This document shows, in pieces, positions 1 to 7,200 of a DNA stretch of 12,866 nucleotides (the stretch's first letter is position 1; every line of letters starts with the position of its first letter). Source of the DNA: Sulfurimonas sp. (lineage in GTDB: Bacteria; Campylobacterota; Campylobacteria; Campylobacterales; Sulfurimonadaceae). The stretch lies in NCBI GenBank assembly GCA_027063215.1, contig JAMOSE010000086.1, positions 1-12,866 of the forward strand, in the 5' to 3' direction. Under the pieces are notes generated by a model that saw only the letters and a program-made list of their open reading frames with translations, searched no databases and was not told the origin of the DNA. The translations under genes and the position numbers were made by a program.

Positions 1-2547
1 GTAAGAGAAGAATTTCTAAAATTTTTTGAATCAAAAAATCATACAAGAGTGGCTTCTGCACCTTTAGTGCCTGATGATGCAACACTCCTTTTTAACAATG
101 CGGGCATGGTCCCTTTTAAGTCGATTTTTACGGGTGAGGTTCCTCGCCCTGAAAATCCGCGTGCAACTTCTTGTCAGACATGTATTCGTGCCGGTGGCAA
201 GCACAATGACTTGGAAAATGTTGGGCATACTGCTCGTCACCATACATTTTTTGAGATGCTTGGGAACTTTAGCTTTGGAGACTACTTCAAAGAAGAAGCC
301 ATTGCCTATGCATGGGAATTTATCACAGAAGTTTTAAAACTCGATCAAGACAAGCTTTGGGTTACTGTTCATGAGAGTGATGATGAGGCTGAGAAGATAT
401 GGAAAAAACATATTGCCGCTGATCGCATTATGCGTTTGGGTGACAAAGACAACTTCTGGTCTATGGGTGATACCGGTCCGTGTGGTCCATGTTCTGAGAT
501 CTTTTACGATCAAGGTGCAGAACACTTTAGCGGTCCTGAAGATTATATGGGTGGAGAGGGTGACAGATTTTTAGAGATCTGGAATCTGGTCTTTATGCAG
601 TATGAGGTAAAAGAAAAAGGTGGTGAGCGTATACCACTTGCAAAACCGTCTATCGATACAGGTATGGGTTTAGAGCGTGTTGTAGCGATCAAAGAAGGAG
701 CACTCTCAAACTATGGTTCAAGCCTTTTTATGCCAATTATCCGCAAAGTTGAAGATCTTATTGGTAAAGAGTACGTGTATGCAAGCGGTGCATCATACCG
801 TGTTATAGCCGATCATATTCGAACAGCGGTTTTTCTTCTTGCGCAGGGTATAAACTTCTCAAATGAAGGGCGTGGTTATGTTCTGCGTCGTATTTTACGC
901 CGTGCTGTAAGACATGGGTATCTTTTAGGTTTTCGTGAGCCGTTTATGCATAAACTTGTAGATATAGTTGTTGATATTATGGGTGATGAGTATGACTACT
1001 TGGCAAAAAAATCTGTAGCAGTAAAAGAGCAGATAGAGCTTGAAGAGGCACGTTTTTTCAAAACTATCGAGTCAGGCATTGCACTCTTTAATATGGAACT
1101 GCAAAATACAAAAGATATATTTAGCGGGGAAGTGGCATTTAAACTCTACGATACCTATGGATTTCCACTTGATTTGACAGAAGATATGCTTCGCGAGAAG
1201 GATCTTAAACTCGATACTGCAAGGTTTGAAGCTTTGATGCAAGAGCAGAGAAATCGTGCAAAAGCTGCATGGAAAGGGAGTGGTGATGATGCTGTCAGTG
1301 GTGATTTTAAAGAGCTTTTAGAAGAATTTGGTGAAAATGAATTTATCGGCTATGAAACAATGCACCATGCAAGTAAAGTGCTTGCACTTCTTGATGAAAG
1401 CTATCTTCGTGTTGAAGCACTCCTGCCCGGACAAAAAGGGTGGGTATTTTTAGATGTTACACCTTTTTATGCCCAAAGTGGTGGACAGTGTGGTGATATC
1501 GGTGAACTTGTATCAAAAGCAAAAGTTCTTGATACCAAAAAATTCTTTGGATTGAATCTCTCTAAGATTGAAACAACAGCAGATCTGAAAGTAGGTGAAG
1601 ATGTTGATGCAAAAGTAGATATTTCACGTAATGAGATTACAAAACACCACTCTGCAACACACTTGCTTCATGCAGTCTTAAGTGATGTTCTTGGTGATCA
1701 TATCTCTCAAGCGGGTTCATTGGTAGAAGCAAATCGTCTTCGCTTTGACTTTTCACATCCAAAAGCTCTTGAGCATGAAGCGTTAGCTGAGATTGAACAG
1801 CGTGTTAATGCTTTGGTAGAGCGTGCACTTCCTGCAAAGACAGAGGTATTGCCTATAGAAGAGGCGAAAAAGTCGGGTGCAAAAAGTCAATTTGGTGAGA
1901 AGTATGGGGATGAGGTAAGAGTTGTCAGTTTTGCAGATGCTTCTGTTGAGTTTTGTGGGGGTGTACATGTTGAAAATACAGCCAATATCGGAAGCTTTAT
2001 CATTACAAAAGAGAGTGGTGTCAGTGCCGGTGTACGTCGTATAGAAGCGGTATGTGGCAAGGCGGCTTATGACTACTTCTGTGATCAGCGTATTTTACTG
2101 AAAAAAGTAGAACATGAGGTAAAAAATCTTGATGTTCTTGCGGGTATCAATCGTCTTAAAGCAACACTGGAAGATCTCAAAAGTGAACTGAAAGAGGCTC
2201 AAAATGCGGCAAAAGTAGAGATCAAAACAGATGATATTAATGGTGTTGCTGTAGTCATTGATGAGTTGCCAAATGGAGATATCAAAACAAAAATAGATGA
2301 GCTGAAAAATCAAAACGAAAAACTCTGTGCAATGCTCTTTCAGATCAAAGGCGATAAGGTGCTTATTGCTGCAGGTGTGAAAGGGTGTGATGCCAAAGCG
2401 GGTGATTGGATCAAGAAAATTGCTCCTATTTTAGGCGGTGGCGGCGGTGGTCGTCCAGATTTTGCACAGGCAGGCGGAAAAGACAAATCAAAACTGCCTG
2501 AAGCAAAAACAGAGGCTCGTAAGTTTATAGAGGGAGTGCTTGCATAA
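1..2547 (+). CDS. alaS: Alanyl-tRNA synthetase, 5' end cut by the window edge
   Basis: Charges tRNA-Ala with alanine in the cytoplasm and edits mischarged Ser/Gly. The frame is open from base 1 (visible residues VREEFLKFFES), so the GTG at 49 is only an internal Val codon. Against the usual AlaRS N-terminus only about two or three residues are missing. 848 residues are visible, normal for the family (E. coli 876). In visible-residue numbering, the class II catalytic core comes first (LLFNNAGMVPFK near 29; HHTFFEMLGNFSFGDYF near 80). The editing domain has the zinc-binding HxxxH at H550/H554 and CxxxH at C652/H656. A coiled linker follows, and the C-Ala domain carries the glycine-rich GGGGGGRPDFAQAGG near 812. 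The TAA stop shares one base with the next gene's ATG (TAATG), so translational coupling is likely. Identification is secure; the true start lies outside the window. Confidence 0.98.
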   Translation, partial: VREEFLKFFESKNHTRVASAPLVPDDATLLFNNAGMVPFKSIFTGEVPRPENPRATSCQTCIRAGGKHNDLENVGHTARHHTFFEMLGNFSFGDYFKEEAIAYAWEFITEVLKLDQDKLWVTVHESDDEAEKIWKKHIAADRIMRLGDKDNFWSMGDTGPCGPCSEIFYDQGAEHFSGPEDYMGGEGDRFLEIWNLVFMQYEVKEKGGERIPLAKPSIDTGMGLERVVAIKEGALSNYGSSLFMPIIRKVEDLIGKEYVYASGASYRVIADHIRTAVFLLAQGINFSNEGRGYVLRRILRRAVRHGYLLGFREPFMHKLVDIVVDIMGDEYDYLAKKSVAVKEQIELEEARFFKTIESGIALFNMELQNTKDIFSGEVAFKLYDTYGFPLDLTEDMLREKDLKLDTARFEALMQEQRNRAKAAWKGSGDDAVSGDFKELLEEFGENEFIGYETMHHASKVLALLDESYLRVEALLPGQKGWVFLDVTPFYAQSGGQCGDIGELVSKAKVLDTKKFFGLNLSKIETTADLKVGEDVDAKVDISRNEITKHHSATHLLHAVLSDVLGDHISQAGSLVEANRLRFDFSHPKALEHEALAEIEQRVNALVERALPAKTEVLPIEEAKKSGAKSQFGEKYGDEVRVVSFADASVEFCGGVHVENTANIGSFIITKESGVSAGVRRIEAVCGKAAYDYFCDQRILLKKVEHEVKNLDVLAGINRLKATLEDLKSELKEAQNAAKVEIKTDDINGVAVVIDELPNGDIKTKIDELKNQNEKLCAMLFQIKGDKVLIAAGVKGCDAKAGDWIKKIAPILGGGGGGRPDFAQAGGKDKSKLPEAKTEARKFIEGVLA

Positions 2548-3083
2548 TGAAAGCCTTTATGGTTGAGCTTTTTGCATCATACGCTACGGAGATAGTATTT
2601 TTACATGTACTTTCTGCTGTTGTATGGGTTGGTGGGATGATCGCAATGCGTTTTGCGGCACATCAGTCATTTATGCAGATAGAATCACCACTGCACAGAC
2701 TTGAGCGAATTTCTCAATCGCTGAAGCGTCTTTTTACGATCGTTACACCTTTTGTGATTATCTTGATTGTGACTGCTATTATTATGGCTGTTGCTCTGGG
2801 CTTTCGAGAAGCGGCTGTTGATGCAAATGGCAATGTTATTGATGACTATGCAATGCATATCTATAACCTTGTGCATGTAAAAGAGGTGATCTGGATGATT
2901 ATGGCGGCAAATCTCTCCATGATGATACTGCGTCGCAACAAAGCACAAAAACTCCTTAACAAGGGTGACAGTACCGGAGCAAAAAAAGCACTTGAACTTA
3001 TTGGCAAGTATATGGTACCGGTAAATATTACACTTGGAGTTATTGCCATCTATCTTGGAGCGACACTGCGTCATGCCTATTAG
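2547..3083 (+). CDS. Four-helix membrane protein, HemJ/CopD-like
   Basis: A 178-residue integral membrane protein of unknown exact function. Four hydrophobic helices are visible at about residues 14-34, 63-86, 112-128 and 154-174, with a basic cytoplasmic-type stretch (RRNKAQKLLNKG) before the last. Helix 1 carries HVLSAVVWVGG (H20, W27) and helix 3 begins HVKEVIW (H110, K112). This H...WxGG plus HxK pattern recalls the HemJ (protoporphyrinogen oxidase) and CopD membrane families, where a histidine binds heme or metal. The resemblance is by eye only, so a role in heme synthesis is inference. The ATG overlaps the alaS stop by 1 nt and is preceded by GAGGGAG about 11 nt upstream, supporting this start. 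The 3' end overlaps maf by 11 nt. Confidence 0.85.
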   Translation: MKAFMVELFASYATEIVFLHVLSAVVWVGGMIAMRFAAHQSFMQIESPLHRLERISQSLKRLFTIVTPFVIILIVTAIIMAVALGFREAAVDANGNVIDDYAMHIYNLVHVKEVIWMIMAANLSMMILRRNKAQKLLNKGDSTGAKKALELIGKYMVPVNITLGVIAIYLGATLRHAY

Positions 3084-3627
3084 ATTAGCTTCATCTTCAG
3101 AGACTCGGGCACAACTGTTACGCAAGGCAGGTATTGAATTTATTCAAGAGAGTGTTGATTTTGATGAAGAGAGTATAGTGGCAACAAGCCCAAAAAACTT
3201 TGTTTATCAGGCAACACTTGGCAAATATGAAGCAAATCTCAAAGCCTTTGGTTTTGAGGAATACCCTCTTTTGGTAGCTGATACTGTTGTCACTTCACAA
3301 AATCAGATCCTTAGAAAAGCAAAATGCATTGATGATGCTCGTAATATTTTAATGACACAAAGTGGAAATATGACAAGCATTATTACCTGCATGATCTACC
3401 ATGCAAAAGATAAAAAGATAGTCGATATATCGCGTACGGATTATATTTTTGATACATTTAAAGAGGATGATTTGCAACGCTACTTAGAGAGTGGTGTGTG
3501 GCGAGGAAAAGCAGGTGCCTGTATGGTGGAAGGATTTTGCAAGCCTTACATCAAAGAAGTCAGAGGTTATGAGAGTACGGCTATGGGACTTTGTGTTGAA
3601 GTTTTGCAAACATTTCTTGGAATTTGA
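3073..3627 (+). CDS. maf: Maf family nucleotide pyrophosphatase
   Basis: A 184-residue Maf/HAM1-superfamily protein. Maf proteins hydrolyse non-canonical or surplus nucleoside triphosphates (dTTP/UTP or modified forms) and have been linked to septum formation control. Visible family motifs are the N-terminal RLASSSETRAQLLRKAGI (S-x-R nucleotide-binding segment), LLVADTVV with the catalytic-type Asp in the middle, SGNMTSIITCMIY, and WRGKAGACMVEG near the C-terminus. The usual 'GKP' after the DTVV strand reads RKA here, and the C-terminal 'S-N-V-x-GLP' reads YESTAMGLC, so substrate preference should not be assumed. I chose the ATG at 3073: MPIRLASSS matches family N-termini, and TTGGAG lies 12 nt upstream. 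A start at 3034 would add 13 residues unlike the family. The gene overlaps the membrane protein by 11 nt and ends 2 nt before the cyclase ATG. Confidence 0.92.
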   Translation: MPIRLASSSETRAQLLRKAGIEFIQESVDFDEESIVATSPKNFVYQATLGKYEANLKAFGFEEYPLLVADTVVTSQNQILRKAKCIDDARNILMTQSGNMTSIITCMIYHAKDKKIVDISRTDYIFDTFKEDDLQRYLESGVWRGKAGACMVEGFCKPYIKEVRGYESTAMGLCVEVLQTFLGI

Positions 3628-3629
3628 AA

Positions 3630-5420
3630 ATGAGATTTTTTAATCAACATAAATTGATTTTTAGCATACTTGCTTTTTGTACTATAACAGCTATGACCTT
3701 GCTGGTTTATCATGGATTTATACAGGTTCAAGAAAAAAAAATCAGACAACAGGAGTACCAACGAACAGCATTGAAAATAAAAGATGAAATTTCTGATGCT
3801 GTTTTTGTAAAAGAGAAAGCAACCCTTGCTATCGCAATAGCCCTTTCTGGGCATAAAGATTTTCAAGATCGTATGTATCGTAATGTAATTCCCAAAAATT
3901 ATTTCAATACCATTCTTGATGATTTGTATCAAAAGTCACTCTATAAAAATATCTGGATAGAGATTCTTAATAGAGATGGAAAAATTCTGTATAGAAGTTG
4001 GACAGCAACACAGGGTGATGATCGAGTCAAAGTGCAAAAAGAGGTGTTAAGTAGTGTAAGTATTGGAGCGTATGATTTAGATATAAAATCTATGGTACCG
4101 ATATTATATAAAAATCAATATCTTGGTATTTTTGAGGTAGTTTCTCATTTTAATTCGATTGCAAAGAACTTCGAGGATGATGGTTTAGAAAGTGTGGTTG
4201 TTGCAACGAAAGAAGCATCAAAACAGATTAAACATCCTTTTAGCAAGCTTTTTATTAATGACTATTATGTAGCTAATTTGAATGCAAAACAGCAGTTTTT
4301 AAAATTACTTGAAAAATATGGTATAGAAAATATTGCTAAAAAACCATATAGTGTTGCAGGAAACTATTTGATTATTCCTTATGCTTTAAAAGACAGTGCA
4401 AAAAAAATTGTTGGGTATTATTTTATTTTTCAAAAACTCAATGCACTTACAAATAAAGATTTGGAGCATTTTACTTTTCAGTGGATTGTTTTTGGTCTGC
4501 TTTTTTTCTCTTTGCTTGGTATTTTCATTAGTAGTATTTTGTATTTTTTTATGAAAAAACAGAAAAGCTATTATAAAAGAATTATTGATACGTCAAGAAA
4601 TATTATTATTATCAATGACAAAAAGAGCGTGTTAGAGGTAAATAAAACTTTCTTTAAATACTTTACACGTTATAAAACGCTTGAGGCATTTCAAAAAGAG
4701 AATGGGTGTATATGTCGTTTTTTTGTTCAAGAAGAGGGGTATCTAAGTAGAGGAGAAAGTACATTTGCTTGGCTTGATACTATTTTAAAAAATCCTGATA
4801 TTTCCCATAAAGTAAAGATGAATATTGATGGAAAAATTTATTATTTTTTAGTTTCTGCTTCCATTATAGATGAAGAGTTAGAGCATTACAGTGTTGTTTT
4901 TTCAGATATTACGCAGGAGGAAATTTTCAAAAATAAACTGCAAAAATCAGCCATTACCGATCCGCTGACAGGTATATATAACAGAAGATATTATCATGAA
5001 AAGATACAAAAAGAGATATATGAAGCCAAACGGTATGGATTTTTTTTGAGTGTGATTATGCTTGATATAGATTTTTTTAAAAAGATAAATGATACGTATG
5101 GACATGATGTCGGAGATAAGGTGCTAAAGCATTATACGAAAATAATTCAGGAGAATTTGCGTGAAAGTGATACTTTTTGTCGTATAGGGGGTGAAGAGTT
5201 TATAATTATTTTGCCACATACCGATAAAGAGCATGCTGTCAAAATTGCCAATAAACTGAGAAGAATTATTGAAGAGAGCAAGGAGATTGTTCCACTGACT
5301 ATGAGTTTTGGAGTGAGTGAGTATATCAGTGGTGAGAGTGAGGATGAACTTTTTAAAAGAGTTGACAATGCACTCTACAAGGCAAAAGAAACAGGAAGAA
5401 ACAAGGTTGTGCTTGGATGA
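3630..5420 (+). CDS. Membrane-bound diguanylate cyclase (periplasmic sensor, PAS, GGDEF)
   Basis: Predicted to make cyclic di-GMP from two GTP in response to a periplasmic signal. Order over 596 residues: TM helix about 9-28; periplasmic region about 30-280 that reads like a double Cache sensor (IWIEILNRDGKILYRSW, then a membrane-proximal MVPILYKNQYLGIFEVVSHF); TM helix about 285-306; PAS-like domain about 314-426 (NKTFFKYF, CICRFF, DITQEE); GGDEF domain from D444 (TDPLTGIYNRRYY). The active site is intact: D479 in MLDIDFFKKIND and GGEEF at 520-524. An RESD inhibitory (I) site at 511-514, five residues before GGEEF, predicts product feedback. No EAL domain is present. I prefer the ATG at 3630 (GGAA at 3619-3622) over the TTG at 3624, which has no room for a ribosome site. 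The gene looks more A+T-rich than its neighbours. The last 4 nt overlap bioF. The ligand is unknown. Confidence 0.93.
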   Translation: MRFFNQHKLIFSILAFCTITAMTLLVYHGFIQVQEKKIRQQEYQRTALKIKDEISDAVFVKEKATLAIAIALSGHKDFQDRMYRNVIPKNYFNTILDDLYQKSLYKNIWIEILNRDGKILYRSWTATQGDDRVKVQKEVLSSVSIGAYDLDIKSMVPILYKNQYLGIFEVVSHFNSIAKNFEDDGLESVVVATKEASKQIKHPFSKLFINDYYVANLNAKQQFLKLLEKYGIENIAKKPYSVAGNYLIIPYALKDSAKKIVGYYFIFQKLNALTNKDLEHFTFQWIVFGLLFFSLLGIFISSILYFFMKKQKSYYKRIIDTSRNIIIINDKKSVLEVNKTFFKYFTRYKTLEAFQKENGCICRFFVQEEGYLSRGESTFAWLDTILKNPDISHKVKMNIDGKIYYFLVSASIIDEELEHYSVVFSDITQEEIFKNKLQKSAITDPLTGIYNRRYYHEKIQKEIYEAKRYGFFLSVIMLDIDFFKKINDTYGHDVGDKVLKHYTKIIQENLRESDTFCRIGGEEFIIILPHTDKEHAVKIANKLRRIIEESKEIVPLTMSFGVSEYISGESEDELFKRVDNALYKAKETGRNKVVLG

Positions 5421-6511
5421 ATTTTTATGAGAGAGAATTGCGGGCACTCAAGAGAGCAGGGCGTTACAGAAGACGTGAAATTGTAGATAATACGCTGCAT
5501 GATTTCGCCTCAAATGATTATCTTGGACTTTCTCATCATAAAGAGCTTCATAGACTTGCAAGCAAAGAGTTGGAAACATATCCACTCAACAATTCGAAGG
5601 CTTCTATGCTTGTAAATGGCTATCATCAGATCCATAAAGATTTTGAAGATGCACTTTGCAGGGCAAATGGTTTTGAAGCGGGTGTTGTTCTTGGTAGCGG
5701 ATTTAATGCCAATATTGCACTGATTGAAGCTTTGGTGCGTAAGGGTGACAGGCTTTTTATGGATGAACTCTATCATGCTTCTGGAGTCTTGGCTTCACAG
5801 CTTCATGGTATTGATGTGACTTTTTTTAAACATAATGATATGCAAGAGCTACAAAAATTGCTTCAAAGCTCTAAAGCTAAAAGAAATATTATTGCTGTTG
5901 AGGGGATCTACTCTATGGATGGGGATCTTTGTAGTAAAGAGGTTTTTACTATTGCAAATGAATCTGAAGCCCTGCTTATTGTTGATGAAGCACACAGCAG
6001 CGGTGTTGTCGGTAAAAACTTAATGGGTGTTTATGAACATTATGGCATAGCAATAGCGCCAAATCATATTAAGATGGGAACACTCGGAAAAGCGTATGGC
6101 AGTTTTGGAGCTTTTATACTTGCAAGTGAGCATATTGTTGATTATCTGCTTAATCGTGCAAAACCGATTATCTATGCAACTTCTCTTTCTTTGTATGATA
6201 CACTCTTAGCGCACCAGTCGCTGAAATATATTTTAGAGAACACGCTCTCTTTAAAGCAGGAGATAGCGATTCGCAAAGAGATTATTTTTCAAGAGCTTGA
6301 TTTAGAGACAGATGGACTTATTGTACCTATAGTTATAGGTGATAACAAACGGGTTATAGATATAAAAAAGAGACTTGACGATCTAGGGTATGGTGTGGGT
6401 GCAATTCGTCAGCCTACAGTAGCTAGTGCCATTATAAGATTAATTGCACGACTGGGTGAAAGTAGTGACGATTTACGTTTAGTTTGCAGGGAGATAGCCA
6501 AAGAGTTATGA
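5417..6511 (+). CDS. bioF: 8-amino-7-oxononanoate synthase-like PLP enzyme
   Basis: A 364-residue alpha-oxoamine synthase. BioF condenses pimeloyl-ACP/CoA with L-alanine to 8-amino-7-oxononanoate, an early committed biotin step. Visible markers: FASNDYLGLS near the N-terminus, LGSGFNANIALIEAL, DELYHASG (His stacking on PLP), VEGIYSMDGDL, IVDEAHSSGVVG (Asp and His contacting the cofactor), TLGKAYGSFGA with the PLP lysine K225, PIIYATSLS, and IVIGDN...IRQPTV near the end. It lacks two stretches typical of E. coli BioF: 'GSGGSRLVSG' reads NNSKASMLVNG, and 'PTVPxGTARLRL' reads PTVASAIIRLIARLG. BioF is the best fit, but a related oxoamine synthase cannot be excluded. The ATG overlaps the cyclase stop (ATGA), with AAGG about 10 nt upstream. 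The 3' end overlaps the ABC gene by 4 nt. No other bio gene is in view. Confidence 0.85.
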   Translation: MNFYERELRALKRAGRYRRREIVDNTLHDFASNDYLGLSHHKELHRLASKELETYPLNNSKASMLVNGYHQIHKDFEDALCRANGFEAGVVLGSGFNANIALIEALVRKGDRLFMDELYHASGVLASQLHGIDVTFFKHNDMQELQKLLQSSKAKRNIIAVEGIYSMDGDLCSKEVFTIANESEALLIVDEAHSSGVVGKNLMGVYEHYGIAIAPNHIKMGTLGKAYGSFGAFILASEHIVDYLLNRAKPIIYATSLSLYDTLLAHQSLKYILENTLSLKQEIAIRKEIIFQELDLETDGLIVPIVIGDNKRVIDIKKRLDDLGYGVGAIRQPTVASAIIRLIARLGESSDDLRLVCREIAKEL

Positions 6512-7200
6512 TAGAGATACAACATTTGGAGATAAAACTCAAAGAGAAAACGCTTGTAGATATCTCTTTTACAATTAGATCATCATTGGCACTGATTGGA
6601 CAGAGTGGAAGCGGAAAAAGTCTTACACTCAAAGCGCTTTTAGGGATGCTTCCACAAACTATGCGTGTCACATTACAAAAAAAGAGTGATTTTGATTTAC
6701 TTGTTGGAGAGAATATAGGTTTTGTTCCTCAAAATCCGTTTACGGCACTCTCTCCTTTGACAAAGATCAAAAAACAGTTTTTTAGTTCCAAAGAGAGAGT
6801 GCATCAACTTTTTGATGAGGTAGGTTTGGAGTATGAACTTCTTGATCGTTTTGCTCCGGAACTCTCAGGTGGACAACTGCAACGTGTTGTTATTGCAATG
6901 GCACTGGAGAAGCATCCAAAACTGTTACTTCTGGATGAACCGACGACGGCACTTGATCCGCAGACAAAAATTGTAATACTTAAACTTTTAAAAGATCTGC
7001 AAAAAAAAGAGAATTTTTTGATGCTTTTTGTAACTCATGATATACTTTCAGCAAAAGAGATCTCTGAAGAAGTATGTGTCATAAAAGATGGAGTAATTGT
7101 GGAACGCGGTGCGATGCAAGCAGTGGCAAATAATCCAAAAAATGAGTATACAAAGATTTTGATTGAAGCAAATTTTGCAAATAGGAATTTTAGACAATGA
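6508..7200 (+). CDS. Orphan ABC transporter ATP-binding protein, Opp/Dpp/Nik type
   Basis: A 230-residue cytoplasmic ATPase subunit with every ABC motif: Walker A GQSGSGKS (31-38, K37), Q-loop Q75 in VPQNPFTALSPL, signature LSGGQLQR (119-126), Walker B LLLLDEP with D143/E144, and switch His H177 in VTHD. The Q-loop wording and the C-terminal NNPKNEYTKIL (compare 'HPYTxxLL') place it with the peptide/nickel/opine importer ATPases. At 230 residues it lacks most of the C-terminal extension of OppD/DppD (about 320) and is nearer NikD in size. No permease, binding protein or second ATPase is adjacent, so the partner and substrate are unknown. I chose the ATG at 6508, which overlaps the bioF stop (ATGA). 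A TTG at 6484 would add eight residues from inside bioF. No well-spaced ribosome site is seen, so coupling to bioF translation is likely. Confidence 0.9.
   Translation: MIEIQHLEIKLKEKTLVDISFTIRSSLALIGQSGSGKSLTLKALLGMLPQTMRVTLQKKSDFDLLVGENIGFVPQNPFTALSPLTKIKKQFFSSKERVHQLFDEVGLEYELLDRFAPELSGGQLQRVVIAMALEKHPKLLLLDEPTTALDPQTKIVILKLLKDLQKKENFLMLFVTHDILSAKEISEEVCVIKDGVIVERGAMQAVANNPKNEYTKILIEANFANRNFRQ

Noticed and set aside
49..51. GTG at 49 as the alaS start
   Set aside because: The frame is open to base 1 and the upstream residues match conserved AlaRS N-terminal sequence, so the gene starts left of the window.
3034..3072. Upstream start for maf
   Set aside because: It would add 13 residues unlike Maf and lie deep inside the preceding gene. 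The ATG at 3073 gives a typical Maf N-terminus.
2685..3125. 146-codon open frame on the minus strand
   Set aside because: It lies antisense to the membrane protein and maf, with a Cys/His/Asn-rich product typical of a shadow frame.
3624..3629. TTG start for the diguanylate cyclase
   Set aside because: The GGAA ribosome site would be directly adjacent to it; the ATG at 3630 is correctly spaced.
3567..3932. 121-codon minus-strand frame over the maf/cyclase junction
   Set aside because: Antisense shadow with low-complexity Phe/Ile/Lys content and no recognisable motif.
5040..5047. T8 run in the GGDEF region as a phase-variation tract
   Set aside because: Several such runs occur in this A+T-rich gene, and nothing distinguishes this one from background.
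6484..6507. TTG start for the ABC ATPase
   Set aside because: The ATG at 6508 forms the same ATGA overlap as the neighbouring genes and gives a normal N-terminus.
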